DNA of 64,000 nt from Nitrospira sp. (GCA_030123625.1 CP126121.1:1652179-1716178), one strand, 5' to 3'. Counted from the first letter of the stretch, positions 38,044 through 47,868 are shown. Notes: generated from the letters alone by a model not told the origin. A program made the numbers and translations.

Positions 38044-38730
38044 CTACCCACGATCAATTTCTTTTCTAGCTCTCCGAAACACCGCGTGAAACATCGAGCG
38101 AGTCAATTTCCCGGTAAATGTGTTCTGTTGGCTGGGGTGATAGGAACCTAGGAGTGTCACCCCCCAGGATAAGCGATAGACGACACCATGTCCGAATTTT
38201 GGGATCGGCGCCGGCATAACACGCCCCTGAGTCCGACAGGTCTTGAGGTAATGCTCGAAGGCAATTTTCCCCAGAGCAACTACCACGCGGTGGTTTTTTA
38301 AAAGACGAACTTCTTCCAACAAGAATCGGGCGCAGCGTTCAAACTCATCCGGCGCGGGTCTGTTCCCCGGCGGGGCACACCGCACGGTTGCTCCGATGTA
38401 ACAGTCCATCAACGATAAGCCATCATTTCTGTGTTGCGAAGTAGCCTGGTTGGCGAATCCATACCGATACAACGCGTCATACAGCCAATCCCCGCTCCGA
38501 TCACCGGTGAAAATACGTCCAGTCCGATTTCCACCATGGGCCGCAGGGGCCAGCCCAAGAACATAGAGCCGAGCGTAGCAATCTCCAAAGCCGGGAACCG
38601 GCCGACCCCAGTAAACCCAATCACGATATTGTTTCCGTTTCTCCCGCGCGATCGCCTGTCGATAGGCGACCAACCGGGGACAAGACGTGCAGTCGGTGAT
38701 AGTCTTGTTTAGAAGTGTCAGCACTCGCAT
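38044..38730 (-). CDS. Uracil-DNA glycosylase, family 5 (UdgB-like)
   Basis: 228 residues from ATG 38730 (MRVLTLLNKTITDC). Removes uracil or deaminated bases from DNA. Fe-S cysteines: CTSC near the N-terminus, then two more in VRCAPPGNRP...FERC. Motif GLAPAAHGGNRTGRIFTGDRSG lacks the usual catalytic Asp, as in family 5; SYHPSQQNTFTG is motif 3. A longer frame upstream overlaps the lytic transglycosylase gene's leader and is not preferred. Divergent from that gene. Confidence 0.88.
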   Translation of the reverse strand: MRVLTLLNKTITDCTSCPRLVAYRQAIAREKRKQYRDWVYWGRPVPGFGDCYARLYVLGLAPAAHGGNRTGRIFTGDRSGDWLYDALYRYGFANQATSQHRNDGLSLMDCYIGATVRCAPPGNRPAPDEFERCARFLLEEVRLLKNHRVVVALGKIAFEHYLKTCRTQGRVMPAPIPKFGHGVVYRLSWGVTLLGSYHPSQQNTFTGKLTRSMFHAVFRRARKEIDRG

Positions 38731-38851
38731 GTGGCGCAGTGTAACACGAACGGGAACCCTATTCTGCTTGCTGGTAAATAAGCGAGCTGTTAGCATAACT
38801 TCGCGTTTTTGTGGAAAGCTCGTATCTGGATGGAAATGGAGGAGTTTGAGA

Positions 38852-39901
38852 ATGATCATCCGAGGTATGCAGACTTTGTTTTCTATGGTTGGAATCGGTT
38901 TTTTTATCCTGTCAATGTGTCCTTCAGCCCTAGCCATGTCGGAAACAGCGGATAATGGCGTTCAAAAATCAGAGACGGAGAAGGATTTGCTCATACCTGA
39001 CCTATTGGATTCGCAGCCCGAGCCGGAAGACCATCTGGTCATTTTGCCGGAAATCAAACGCGAGGGAGAACGGTTTTTTCTGAGCTCATTCAAGCTTCCC
39101 GACAAGCTCACGTTTGCGGGAGTGTCGGTTCCTCTGGATAACTGGCAAGTGAGAGAACGGATCGAATACGAGTTCTATCAATTTTTGGAAGATCAAGGTG
39201 AAAGCATCATCCTCGCCAAACGTACTGGGCGTTGTTTCCCTCCTGCCGAAAAGCAATTGGCTGAAGCCGGTTTGCCGGATGATCTCAAGTACATGTTACT
39301 CGTCGAGAGCAAATGCATTTCAGCCGCCTATTCAAGAGCGAAGGCGTCCGGCCCATGGCAGTTCATCCCCTCCACCGGTCGTCGGTACCGACTGAAAAGC
39401 GACGCCGTCCGAGATGAGCGTCGAAATCTCGAAATATCGACTGAAGCGGCAGTGAAGTACCTCAAGTACCTCAAAGATTTTCAGGACAATGACTGGTTCT
39501 TGGCCATGGCATCGTACAACGCCGGTGAGGAACGAATCCGCAAGCTGCTCAAGGAGCAAAAAATTACCGACTATTGGAAAATGCACGGCCCCCGCGAGAC
39601 CATGCGGTATGTCCCTCGTATCATCGCCGCCAAGGAAATCTACTCCCAGCCTGAGAAGTATCTTGGGCTGACCAAGAAGGATCTCTATATACCGCTTGAG
39701 ACCGAAACCATCACCGTAAATGTCAAGGAATCCCAGCGGGCGCTGACTTCGATCGCCGAAGAATTCGGCACCTATTTGCTCGAACTCAAAATGCTGAATC
39801 CTGAGTTTAAGAAGGATGTGGTTCCTCATGGCAGCTATCAAATCCGCGTGCCTCGGCAGACTTGTCCTAGCCGCTGTTTCAAGCAGGAAAAGATGCCGTA
39901 G
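38852..39901 (+). CDS. Lytic transglycosylase, MltD-like
   Basis: 349 residues from ATG 38852, with GGAGGAG seven bases upstream. Signal peptide (LFSMVGIGFFILSMCPSALA). The SLT domain (~160-290) has catalytic Glu in MLLVESKCIS, SGPWQFIPSTGRRYRL and MASYNAGEERIRK. A C-terminal LysM-like stretch (~298-345) ends QIRVPRQ. It cleaves peptidoglycan glycan strands in the periplasm. Divergent from the uracil-DNA glycosylase and 11 bases ahead of the glycerate kinase gene. Confidence 0.88.
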   Translation: MIIRGMQTLFSMVGIGFFILSMCPSALAMSETADNGVQKSETEKDLLIPDLLDSQPEPEDHLVILPEIKREGERFFLSSFKLPDKLTFAGVSVPLDNWQVRERIEYEFYQFLEDQGESIILAKRTGRCFPPAEKQLAEAGLPDDLKYMLLVESKCISAAYSRAKASGPWQFIPSTGRRYRLKSDAVRDERRNLEISTEAAVKYLKYLKDFQDNDWFLAMASYNAGEERIRKLLKEQKITDYWKMHGPRETMRYVPRIIAAKEIYSQPEKYLGLTKKDLYIPLETETITVNVKESQRALTSIAEEFGTYLLELKMLNPEFKKDVVPHGSYQIRVPRQTCPSRCFKQEKMP

Positions 39902-39912
39902 GATTCGCGCCA

Positions 39913-41250
39913 ATGACGCTTCATTTGCCTCGTTCCCCCGCACAATCACTTCTTCGGAAGTTGATTACCTCAGGGCTGGATGCTGCCGACCCCTATCAGG
40001 CCGTACTCACTAGCATCTCACTCAATAGACATTCTCTGCGAGTGGGGCGAAGGGCCCACGACCTTTCATGTGTCGACCGTGTAGTGGCGGTTGGAGCCGG
40101 CAAGGCGTCGGCAAGGATGGCACAGGCGTTAGAGGCAGTACTTGGGACAAGGTTGGACGATGGGCTTGTTATTGTCAAAACAGGTCACACACTCGTTACC
40201 AAACGGATCGCCATGGTCGAAGCGGGTCATCCGGTTCCTGATCATGCAGGTCTTCACGCAGCCCAACAGCTTTTGCGTCTGATACAACGTCTGACGTCTC
40301 AAGATCTGTTGATCGTTCTCTTGTCCGGTGGTGCGTCGAGTCTTCTACCGGCTCCAGTCGCCGGTGTGACGTTGACCGATAAGCAACGCACGACACGTTT
40401 ACTGCTCCGCAGCGGGGCGACAATCAATGAAATTAACGTCGTGAGGAAACATTTATCATTGGTCAAAGGAGGCGGGCTCGCTGCTTCGACCCGGGCGAGG
40501 ATTATCACGCTCTTACTTTCGGACGTTATCGGCGATGATCTCGGTTCCATCGGCTCGGGCCCGACAGCAGGCGATCTCTCGACGTTTGCGGATGCAGTGG
40601 GAGTGCTGCGGCGGTATAGAAGCTGGCATGCCGTGCCTGCGGCCGTACGACGTTATTTGTACCGTGGTCAAAAAGGGGACGCCCCAGAGACCCTGAAGCC
40701 CGGTTCACGACGGTTGCGCTCCGTGCAGCATTACATCATCGGCAACAACCGGATCATGCTGGAAGCCGTCGCACGCGGCGCACAACAGGCGGGCCTCCAC
40801 ACCATGCTCGTCTCTCGCCCTCTCATGGGAGAAGCGCGTGTGGCAGCGAAGCAATTAACGGACCTTGCCATGGCGATTGCGAAGGGGCATGGTATCTTGA
40901 AACGCCCCTGTTGCGTGGTGGCGGGAGGCGAAACCACGGTGACGGTCACAGGCCGTGGAAAGGGTGGCCGTGCCCAGGAATTCGCTGCTTCCGCCGCATT
41001 CGAGATAGCCGGCCTCCCCAACACATGGGTCATGGCACTGGGCACCGACGGAACGGACGGTCCCACCGATGCAGCCGGGGCGATTGTCAGTGGAGGCACC
41101 GTCGCTCGGGCGAAGAAACTCGGCATTGATCTCCGGTCATCCTTAAATCGACATAATACCTATCCGGCTTTGAAAACGCTTGGATGTCATGTCTATACCG
41201 GTCCTACCGGAACGAACGTTAACGACCTTTACCTCGCCTTGCTGCTCTAG
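39913..41250 (+). CDS. Glycerate 2-kinase (MOFRL family)
   Basis: 445 residues. Converts D-glycerate to 2-phosphoglycerate. N-terminal domain with VVAVGAGKASARMAQALE, GHPVPDHAG, LLSGGASSLLPAP and NVVRKHLSLVKGGGLA. C-terminal MOFRL domain with CCVVAGGETTVTVTGRGKGGRAQEFAASAA and ALGTDGTDGPTDAAGA. TAGGA lies before the ATG. Only 15 bases separate it from the PEP-synthase-like gene, so the two are probably co-transcribed. Confidence 0.93.
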   Translation: MTLHLPRSPAQSLLRKLITSGLDAADPYQAVLTSISLNRHSLRVGRRAHDLSCVDRVVAVGAGKASARMAQALEAVLGTRLDDGLVIVKTGHTLVTKRIAMVEAGHPVPDHAGLHAAQQLLRLIQRLTSQDLLIVLLSGGASSLLPAPVAGVTLTDKQRTTRLLLRSGATINEINVVRKHLSLVKGGGLAASTRARIITLLLSDVIGDDLGSIGSGPTAGDLSTFADAVGVLRRYRSWHAVPAAVRRYLYRGQKGDAPETLKPGSRRLRSVQHYIIGNNRIMLEAVARGAQQAGLHTMLVSRPLMGEARVAAKQLTDLAMAIAKGHGILKRPCCVVAGGETTVTVTGRGKGGRAQEFAASAAFEIAGLPNTWVMALGTDGTDGPTDAAGAIVSGGTVARAKKLGIDLRSSLNRHNTYPALKTLGCHVYTGPTGTNVNDLYLALLL

Positions 41251-41265
41251 CTACTATGCCGACTT

Positions 41266-43893
41266 ATGACCCATCCCTTTATCCTTCCGCTGTCTCAGTG
41301 TAGCAATGTCGATCTCACGGGAGGAAAGGCTGTGGGGCTCGCTCGGCTCATCGCGGCCGGCTTCCCTGTCCCCGCGGGGTTCTGCATCACAACGGAGGTA
41401 TATGCGCAATCTCTGCATGCGTCAGGATTTATTGACAATGAGGAGTGGCAAAAGGTCTGCGCATTATCAGGAAACGAGCGAGCGTCTGCGTTGGCCGACT
41501 GCCGGGATCGCATCAGACAGGTAGACACTTCCCGACTTGCCGTTCAATGGGTAATATTGCTCCAAACCCTCAGCTGGCCACCGAACGAACGCTGGGCCGT
41601 CCGATCATCAGCCACGAATGAGGATACGGCTCAAACCAGTTTCGCCGGGCTCTATCGAACTCACCTGGGCGTAGTTCTGTCGGAAATTGATGCCGCGGTG
41701 AGGGACCTGTGGGCCTCACTATGGGAAGACCGCGTGGTGAACTACACAGCTCGTCAGCGCTACAAGACAACTCCGAGAATGGCTGTAGTGATCCAACCGA
41801 TGGTCGATGCTCAATCGGCCGGAGTAGCCTATTCTATACATCCAGTGACCGGACGAACAAATCAGGTGACGATCAACGCCGTACCTGGTCTCGCAGCGTC
41901 GCTGGTCGATGGCACAGTCAAGCCAGACCAGTATGTCGTGGAGATCACTCATGAAAAGCAACCGATTCGGGTTCGTAAACGCATCCTCGCGCGTCATTCC
42001 CAACGACTGGTGGTTTCCAAGGATGGACTGCAAGTCGAACGGTTTGGCGACACGACTCCAATCCAATCATCGCTTACCGATGCGCAGCTGTTTTCCCTCG
42101 CACGGATGACAAAATACGTTGAACAAGTTTTCGGGCACCCAATCGATCTCGAATGGGCATTCGATGCGGGACAACTATGGCTCGTACAGGCACGGCCGAT
42201 TACGACGGTCCGCCCTTCCTCCATCCTCACCAACGACGACTGCGAGTGGTCGCGAACAAATTTCAAAGAGACGCTGCCCGAACTGCCGAGCCTGTTGAGC
42301 CTCTCATTTCTTGAACGGTTCATGGACCGCCACATCCTCTCTCATTATCGAAGATTGGGATGTCGGATTCCCGAGGGGCTCACATCGGTCCGTGTTCTGA
42401 AAGGGCGACCTTATCTCAACGTAACCCTGTTCCATATGTTGGTGGCCCAACTAGGCGGAGATCCGTCGCTGAACGCCGAACAGATGGGCGGCGAACCACT
42501 GCACACCATCCCGCAGGTACAGCCGCTCAATGGAGCGACGCTTGCTCGGGCCGGGTGGAGGATGTGGGCGGAGATGAGACGGGTTGAGCGATGCGGTCCA
42601 CGAGTATTTCAAGAAATGAAGGATCTGGCCACGACTTATCGCCGTGAGCGCATTCTGCACTTGTCGGTGGAAGAACTCGTGCCCGAGCTCGACAGGCTCG
42701 GCCCCTGGTTAGAGGGCCGAGACGTCACCTTCGGCATTGTCGGCGGCGTGGGGCAATGCCTACAGATCTTCACTCAATTCCTGCCTCGGTGGCTCGGACC
42801 AGACTGGAGGGGTTTGTTGAATGCCGCTCTCCAAGGACAAGGGAGTGTCATCAGCGCACAACAGATTCTCCGTCTCGCCGAGCTGACGGACATCGCCCGA
42901 GACGAACCGGCGGCCGGCACATTTCTCACATCGGAACCATGGAACCCTTCACTGTTCCGTGAGGCTCTCGCTGGCACGAACCTCCTACGGGCTTTCGACA
43001 GATATTTGAATGACTATGGGCATCGCGCCATCGGTGAATCGGACGTCATGTCCCCGCGTCTCGCCGATAACCCTGAAGCGATTCTGACGATCGTGCGGAT
43101 CCAATTCATCTCCGGCTCACCTCTACAGAAGAGCATTCTCTTGCGCCAAAGCGAGACGAGAACCGCTGCGCTGTCTCAGATCAGACGTCGCATCAGCTGG
43201 CGATACCATAGATGGATCATCTTTATGTGGTGTTACCGAAGGCTCAGTCGGTTCTTCGCGCTGCGTGAAGCCAATCGGCACCACTTGATGTATTACTCGA
43301 CGGCCATCCGCACTCTCTTGATACGTCTCGGAGAACTTCTGGTCGAACGGGGTCTGCTCCAGCAGGTAGACGATATCTTTTTTCTGACGATCAACGATCG
43401 AGCCGACCTGTTGGCTGGAAGCACACGAGACTGGAAAGCCGTGATCAAGGCTCGGAGAACCGAGAGAGAGCACAACGCAGCGGTTGCAGTACCCGACACG
43501 ATTCGCGACTGGGAAACCGAGAGCGAGCAATCCATGACTTCCGACCGACGTGAAAGGAACGGCGTCTTGTCGGGTACGCCGATCAGCGTTGGAAGCGTGG
43601 CAGGTTCGGTTCGAGTGGTTCGCTCGGTGGCGGATTGGGGCAAGGTGATGCCAGGTGAGATTCTGGTGGTCCCGGTTATTGATCCTGGCTTGGCTCCTCT
43701 TTTCGGTCTTGTCGGAGGCTTGATCGCCGAAATGGGCGGCACACTGTCTCATGGAGCCATCATCGCCCGCGAACATGGCTTGCCGACCATTGCCAACGTT
43801 GAAGGCGCCATGGCCCGGCTGGCTGACGGGCAACGTATCACGGTTGACGCCGAATCAGGGACCATTTGTATCCACCCCTCTCCACAACCCTAG
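41266..43893 (+). CDS. PEP-utilising phosphotransferase (rifampin phosphotransferase / PEP synthase-like)
   Basis: 875 residues. Pyruvate-phosphate-dikinase-type ATP-binding domain at the N-terminus (GGKAVGLARLIAAGFPVPAG, RSSATNEDT from R112, IDLEWAFDAGQLWLVQARPI). A middle domain (~330-770) is unlike PEP synthase. A swivelling phosphohistidine domain at the end has GTLSHGAIIAREHGLPT with H829. The PEP/pyruvate-binding TIM barrel of true PEP synthase is absent. This order and length match rifampin phosphotransferase-like enzymes. The acceptor in the middle domain is unknown. It probably shares an operon with glycerate 2-kinase. Confidence 0.85.
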   Translation: MTHPFILPLSQCSNVDLTGGKAVGLARLIAAGFPVPAGFCITTEVYAQSLHASGFIDNEEWQKVCALSGNERASALADCRDRIRQVDTSRLAVQWVILLQTLSWPPNERWAVRSSATNEDTAQTSFAGLYRTHLGVVLSEIDAAVRDLWASLWEDRVVNYTARQRYKTTPRMAVVIQPMVDAQSAGVAYSIHPVTGRTNQVTINAVPGLAASLVDGTVKPDQYVVEITHEKQPIRVRKRILARHSQRLVVSKDGLQVERFGDTTPIQSSLTDAQLFSLARMTKYVEQVFGHPIDLEWAFDAGQLWLVQARPITTVRPSSILTNDDCEWSRTNFKETLPELPSLLSLSFLERFMDRHILSHYRRLGCRIPEGLTSVRVLKGRPYLNVTLFHMLVAQLGGDPSLNAEQMGGEPLHTIPQVQPLNGATLARAGWRMWAEMRRVERCGPRVFQEMKDLATTYRRERILHLSVEELVPELDRLGPWLEGRDVTFGIVGGVGQCLQIFTQFLPRWLGPDWRGLLNAALQGQGSVISAQQILRLAELTDIARDEPAAGTFLTSEPWNPSLFREALAGTNLLRAFDRYLNDYGHRAIGESDVMSPRLADNPEAILTIVRIQFISGSPLQKSILLRQSETRTAALSQIRRRISWRYHRWIIFMWCYRRLSRFFALREANRHHLMYYSTAIRTLLIRLGELLVERGLLQQVDDIFFLTINDRADLLAGSTRDWKAVIKARRTEREHNAAVAVPDTIRDWETESEQSMTSDRRERNGVLSGTPISVGSVAGSVRVVRSVADWGKVMPGEILVVPVIDPGLAPLFGLVGGLIAEMGGTLSHGAIIAREHGLPTIANVEGAMARLADGQRITVDAESGTICIHPSPQP

Positions 43894-44027
43894 GACAAAT
43901 AGAGCTGATCGATTGGGGCCTTCTGCTTCTTGACCTTTTTCAATTCGTTGCGTACTCTGCCTCAAATTTTCTGTTTTTACACTATATGCAGGTGTGCGTT
44001 GTACCGGAACTTTAAGCGGATGAAGCG

Positions 44028-45386
44028 ATGACAGACATACTCCCTATTCTCTTAGCCTTTGGTGCAGGACTGTTCTTGGGTGGTTTGCTGACGGGTCTGT
44101 GGATTACAAGTCGCTTGCGGTCTCAGGCTCAGCGAGCCGAAGCGACCGTGGATGAACTGCGAAAGCAACTAGAAAGAGAACGAGACGCCCTTGTGTCCGT
44201 TCGCCAAGCCTTGAACGAGACCCAACAGGCTCGGGTGTCGGCGGAAACTCGGATGGAAGATATGGCTCGACAAGTTCTCGAACAGAAAGCTCTGATCGAC
44301 CACACGCATCAGGAACTCATCGGATCATTCCAGGCCCTTTCCGGTGAAGCATTGAAACAAAACAACGAAGCGTTCTTGAAACTCGCTGCCGTATCGTTTG
44401 AAACCTTGCATGTCAAAGCGGAAGGTGACCTGGTACAGAGACAGCAGGCAATCGATGCCTTGGTACGCCCACTCCAGGAATCACTGCACCGCTATGCAGA
44501 GCAAGTACGTTTGCTGGAACAATCTCGCCAGTCGGCCTATGGCGGATTGGATCAGCATCTACGATCATTGGCAGAATCGCAACAACGGCTGCAGCAGGAG
44601 ACAGGGAATCTGGTGAAAGCTTTGCGGGCTCCGACCGTACGAGGCCAATGGGGCGAGTTAACGTTGAAGCGGGTGGCTGAGCTCGCTGGTATGGTGGACC
44701 ATTGCGATTTCACCGAGCAACCCTCTGTGACCGGTGATGAAGGACGCCACCGACCGGATATGATTGTGCAACTGCCTGGAGGACGCCAAATTATCGTGGA
44801 TGCGAAGACGGTGCTCTCCGCCTATCTGGAAGCCCATGAAGCTCAGAGCGAGTCCCAGCAGGCTGAGGCCTTGCGTCGCCACGCTGCTCAAGTCAAATGC
44901 CGCATGGAAGAGCTGTCTTTGAAAGCGTACTGGACTCAGTTCGACCGTGCGCCGGAGTTTGTCGTGTTGTTTCTCCCCGGGGAGCAATTCCTCGGGGCGG
45001 CGCTGGACCAGAATCCCCGTCTTATTGAAGAGGGATTTGCAAACGGGATCGTGTTGGCGACCCCTGCGACGCTTATTGCGTTGCTCCGAGCTGTCGCGTA
45101 CGGCTGGCGCCAAGAACGGATGACCGCCCATGCGGAAGAAGCCGGTCGGTTGGGCAAAGAACTGTATGAGCGCATGGCGGTACTGGCTGAACATATGAAC
45201 GATGTCGGCCAGGCTCTCGGCAAAAGCGTGTCTGCTTACAACCGGGCCGTCGGTTCTCTTGAGACACGTATTCTCCCGGCAGCACGGCGCTTCAAAGAAT
45301 TGGGGGTATCGTCGGATCGCGACATTCCGGTGTTGGCACCGACGGAAGTTGTTCCCCGCAAGACCTTGCCGTTTGATATCGAATGA
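44028..45386 (+). CDS. rmuC: DNA recombination protein RmuC
   Basis: 452 residues. N-terminal membrane helix (ILPILLAFGAGLFLGGLLTGLWI), long coiled coil (~30-190), then RmuC nuclease-like domain: VRGQWGELTLKRVAELAGM, RPDMIVQLPGGRQIIVDAKTVLSAYLEA, PEFVVLFLPGEQFLGAALDQNP and LATPATLIALLRAVAYGWRQE. It limits inversions and acts in DNA repair. A MazG-like gene follows nine bases downstream. Confidence 0.93.
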   Translation: MTDILPILLAFGAGLFLGGLLTGLWITSRLRSQAQRAEATVDELRKQLERERDALVSVRQALNETQQARVSAETRMEDMARQVLEQKALIDHTHQELIGSFQALSGEALKQNNEAFLKLAAVSFETLHVKAEGDLVQRQQAIDALVRPLQESLHRYAEQVRLLEQSRQSAYGGLDQHLRSLAESQQRLQQETGNLVKALRAPTVRGQWGELTLKRVAELAGMVDHCDFTEQPSVTGDEGRHRPDMIVQLPGGRQIIVDAKTVLSAYLEAHEAQSESQQAEALRRHAAQVKCRMEELSLKAYWTQFDRAPEFVVLFLPGEQFLGAALDQNPRLIEEGFANGIVLATPATLIALLRAVAYGWRQERMTAHAEEAGRLGKELYERMAVLAEHMNDVGQALGKSVSAYNRAVGSLETRILPAARRFKELGVSSDRDIPVLAPTEVVPRKTLPFDIE

Positions 45387-45395
45387 AGGAGCAGC

Positions 45396-45830
45396 ATGAC
45401 CGACGAACAAGCCATGGTCGAAGCATTTCACAGTAAATTCGGTATTTTGGTACAGGCAGCCCCGATGGATGTGAATGAGGAAACGAAACAACTTCGCGTG
45501 CGGCTCATTCAGGAAGAGTTCGATGAATTACAAGAAGCCATGGCCACTGGAAACCTAGCCGCGGTGGCCAAGGAAATGGCGGACCTTCTGTATGTCACCT
45601 ATGGAACTGCGGTTTCCTACGGGATCGATATGGAACCCGTGTTTCAGGAAGTGCACCGATCGAATCTGAGCAAAGTCGGCGGCTACAAGCGGGCGGACGG
45701 GAAATGGGTGAAGCCGCCCACGTATTCGCCGGCCGACATTGAATCGATTGTGGAGGTACAGCGGGAGCGACCGTCGGCGGAGCGGCTGTCTATGCACACG
45801 GCCACTGCCGGTATGCCCCGGAATTCATGA
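45396..45830 (+). CDS. MazG-like / phosphoribosyl-ATP pyrophosphatase-like protein
   Basis: 144 residues, all-alpha NTP pyrophosphatase fold. Acidic metal-binding residues in IQEEFDELQEAM and KEMADLLYVTYG; HRSNLSKVGGYKRADGKWVKPPTYSPADIE is the common C-terminus of this group. Likely hydrolyses a nucleotide triphosphate. Overlaps the following PilZ gene by four bases. Confidence 0.82.
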   Translation: MTDEQAMVEAFHSKFGILVQAAPMDVNEETKQLRVRLIQEEFDELQEAMATGNLAAVAKEMADLLYVTYGTAVSYGIDMEPVFQEVHRSNLSKVGGYKRADGKWVKPPTYSPADIESIVEVQRERPSAERLSMHTATAGMPRNS

Positions 45831-46339
45831 GAGACCCACACTGCCCAAGTTGCGGAACACCCTTCGTCCGAGTCGTTTATGACGAGGGAACCATGGGGCG
45901 ACTCTTGAATCGCTTCAGGATATTTTCATTCCGGTGTCAGCTCTGCACCACTCGCTTCCGTACCTATCGGAATCAGCCTCCAGCCCAAACATCAGTCGCG
46001 GATCGCCGGCAATACAAGCGGTTGCCGGTGTCTTTCAGGGCCAATTTCGTCGCAGAAAACGCCGTGCGGATGGACAACCGTGTGACGGATATTTCCATGG
46101 GAGGGTGCACGCTCGAGACGACGACAACCTTGCCTCAGGGGACGTTTATCGAGTTGGTCATCAAACCGGCTTCCGACGAGGAGCCCATTAAGATCGAGAC
46201 GGCCATGGTATGTTCTTCGCGTCCTGAATCGATGGGCATCCGGTTCCTCGAAATGGTGACAGACGATAAGAACCGCCTCAGCCAAGTCATTCTCAGCCTG
46301 CTGGTGGGACAAAGCGCCAATCTACAACTTTTCTCGTGA
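45827..46339 (+). CDS. PilZ-domain protein with zinc ribbon
   Basis: 170 residues. N-terminal zinc ribbon (CPSCGTPF ... CQLCTTRF), then a PilZ domain with RRQYKRLPV (RxxxR) and DISMGGC, the c-di-GMP-binding pair of motifs. Probably a c-di-GMP effector. Its 3' end overlaps the converging panC by 18 bases. Confidence 0.85.
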   Translation: MRDPHCPSCGTPFVRVVYDEGTMGRLLNRFRIFSFRCQLCTTRFRTYRNQPPAQTSVADRRQYKRLPVSFRANFVAENAVRMDNRVTDISMGGCTLETTTTLPQGTFIELVIKPASDEEPIKIETAMVCSSRPESMGIRFLEMVTDDKNRLSQVILSLLVGQSANLQLFS

Positions 46340-47215
46340 GAATCCCTCGATACGCGAGGAAGACCTCCGTGGCGAGGCTACCAGAAGATTATCAATAAGA
46401 CGAAGAGGGCCGAGCCGCACCGCTCCAAGAAGGACCACACGAGGGTTCACAGAGGAAAGCGGTTCCAAGGTGCGCGGGTCGCAGACTGCCAGATAGTCGA
46501 TCGTGAGGGCCGGTTCTTTCTTGATGACTTGGACCATCGCCTCCTGTATTGCTTTTCCATCAGTCACGCCTCTTCGAATCGCCTCAGCTCCTGCTTGCAG
46601 GCTTTTGTACAACGTGGCCGCACGAATTCGGTCATCAGGCGACAAGTAAATATTACGTGAGCTCATCGCGAGTCCGTCCACTTCACGCACAGTGGGACAT
46701 ACAACAATCGCCACACCAAGGTTCAGATCCTTCACCAACTGCCGGACAAGTGCCGATTGCTGAAAATCTTTCTGCCCAAAGATCGAAATTTTAGGACGGA
46801 CGATTCCGAAAAGCTTGGTCACGACGGTCGCCACACCGGAGAAATGATGAGGACGCGCCTCTCCTTCCCACCGGCGTGCAATTGCAGGTAATGTCACCAT
46901 GGTTTGAAAGTCGCTCGGATACATGGCCTTCACGGTCGGCTCAAAACAGACGTCAACGCCTTCTTTTCGACATAGTGCTCGATCTTGCGGGATCGGGCGT
47001 GGGTATTTGGCCAAATCTTCCTGAGGACCGAACTGCGTGGGGTTCACAAAAATACTGACGATGAGCGCATCGCATCGCAACCGTGCCGCCCGTATCAGCG
47101 TCCGATGGCCCTCATGGAGGGCTCCCATTGTCGGAACCAATCCAATTTTCACACCTTCGCGGATAACTCTCTCGCTCCACGCTGCCATGGCGATGGGAGA
47201 GCGAATGATCTTCAT
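46322..47215 (-). CDS. panC: Pantothenate synthetase
   Basis: 297 residues. Joins pantoate and beta-alanine with ATP. VPTMGALHEGH (HIGH-like), FVNPTQFGPQEDLAKYPR, FGQKDFQQSALVRQL and VDGLAMSSRNIYLS. Overlaps folK by four bases (ATGA) and converges on the PilZ gene. Confidence 0.95.
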   Translation of the reverse strand: MKIIRSPIAMAAWSERVIREGVKIGLVPTMGALHEGHRTLIRAARLRCDALIVSIFVNPTQFGPQEDLAKYPRPIPQDRALCRKEGVDVCFEPTVKAMYPSDFQTMVTLPAIARRWEGEARPHHFSGVATVVTKLFGIVRPKISIFGQKDFQQSALVRQLVKDLNLGVAIVVCPTVREVDGLAMSSRNIYLSPDDRIRAATLYKSLQAGAEAIRRGVTDGKAIQEAMVQVIKKEPALTIDYLAVCDPRTLEPLSSVNPRVVLLGAVRLGPLRLIDNLLVASPRRSSSRIEGFSREKL

Positions 47216-47769
47216 GAGCCGGATGGTGAACTGCAGGCTGGCCGTGAACCATATCGTGTTGAAGGCTGGGGAAAAAGGAGACGTACTTGAGACTGGTCTT
47301 TAACTTCTGTCAATAACCGGGCCACCGATTGTTTGAGCGTCGGATGGACCCACAGCGGATCGAGTTCATTCATAGGCATGAGGACAAATCGTCGCTGATG
47401 GAGGCGAGGATGTGGAATGGTCAATCCTGGTTCCTTGGTCACATGCTCGCCATAAAAGAGGATGTCCAAGTCGATCGTGCGAGGACCGGACCGGTTGTCA
47501 TCATCCCGGCCGAGAGAGCGTTCGATTTCCTGGAGGGTCGTCAGGAGACTGCGTGGCGTAATATCCGTTTCAAGCTGCACGACTCCATTGAGGAACCACC
47601 CTTCTCCTGGATCTGTCCGAGTCCGAACCGGTTCCGCCTCATACAACAGCGAGATACCTTTGAGTCGAGAATGTGGGAGGAGACCGAGCAATGTCACCGC
47701 CCGATCGCAAAAATCCACCCGATCGCCGACGTTCGACCCGAATCCGATGAAGACAGTCTCCATAACCAT
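47212..47769 (-). CDS. folK: HPPK, folate biosynthesis pyrophosphokinase
   Basis: 185 residues. Transfers pyrophosphate to 6-hydroxymethyl-dihydropterin. IGFGSNVGDR near the start, YEAEPV, and SGPRTIDLDILFYG, the family signature. Start ATG 47769 or 47763. Co-oriented with and overlapping panC, so both cofactor genes share a transcript, possibly with dapL upstream. Confidence 0.94.
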   Translation of the reverse strand: MVMETVFIGFGSNVGDRVDFCDRAVTLLGLLPHSRLKGISLLYEAEPVRTRTDPGEGWFLNGVVQLETDITPRSLLTTLQEIERSLGRDDDNRSGPRTIDLDILFYGEHVTKEPGLTIPHPRLHQRRFVLMPMNELDPLWVHPTLKQSVARLLTEVKDQSQVRLLFPQPSTRYGSRPACSSPSGS

Positions 47770-47773
47770 ACCG

Positions 47774-47862
47774 TTAGGGGTGAGGGGTTAGGCGTAAGGC
47801 GTTAATACATGGGGAAAATGGACTCTGTTGTTCCCCCTCACACCTTACTCCTTACGCCTGAC
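47774..47862. repeat. Inverted arrays of degenerate heptamers
   Basis: Left arm 47774-47804 is a run of TTAGGGG, TGAGGGG, TTAGGCG and TAAGGCG units. Right arm ~47833-47862 holds complementary CCCCTCA, CACCTTA, CTCCTTA and CGCCTGA units. Together they form a long imperfect hairpin between dapL and folK. It could act as the dapL terminator. Confidence 0.6.
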
Positions 47863-47868
47863 GAGTGT

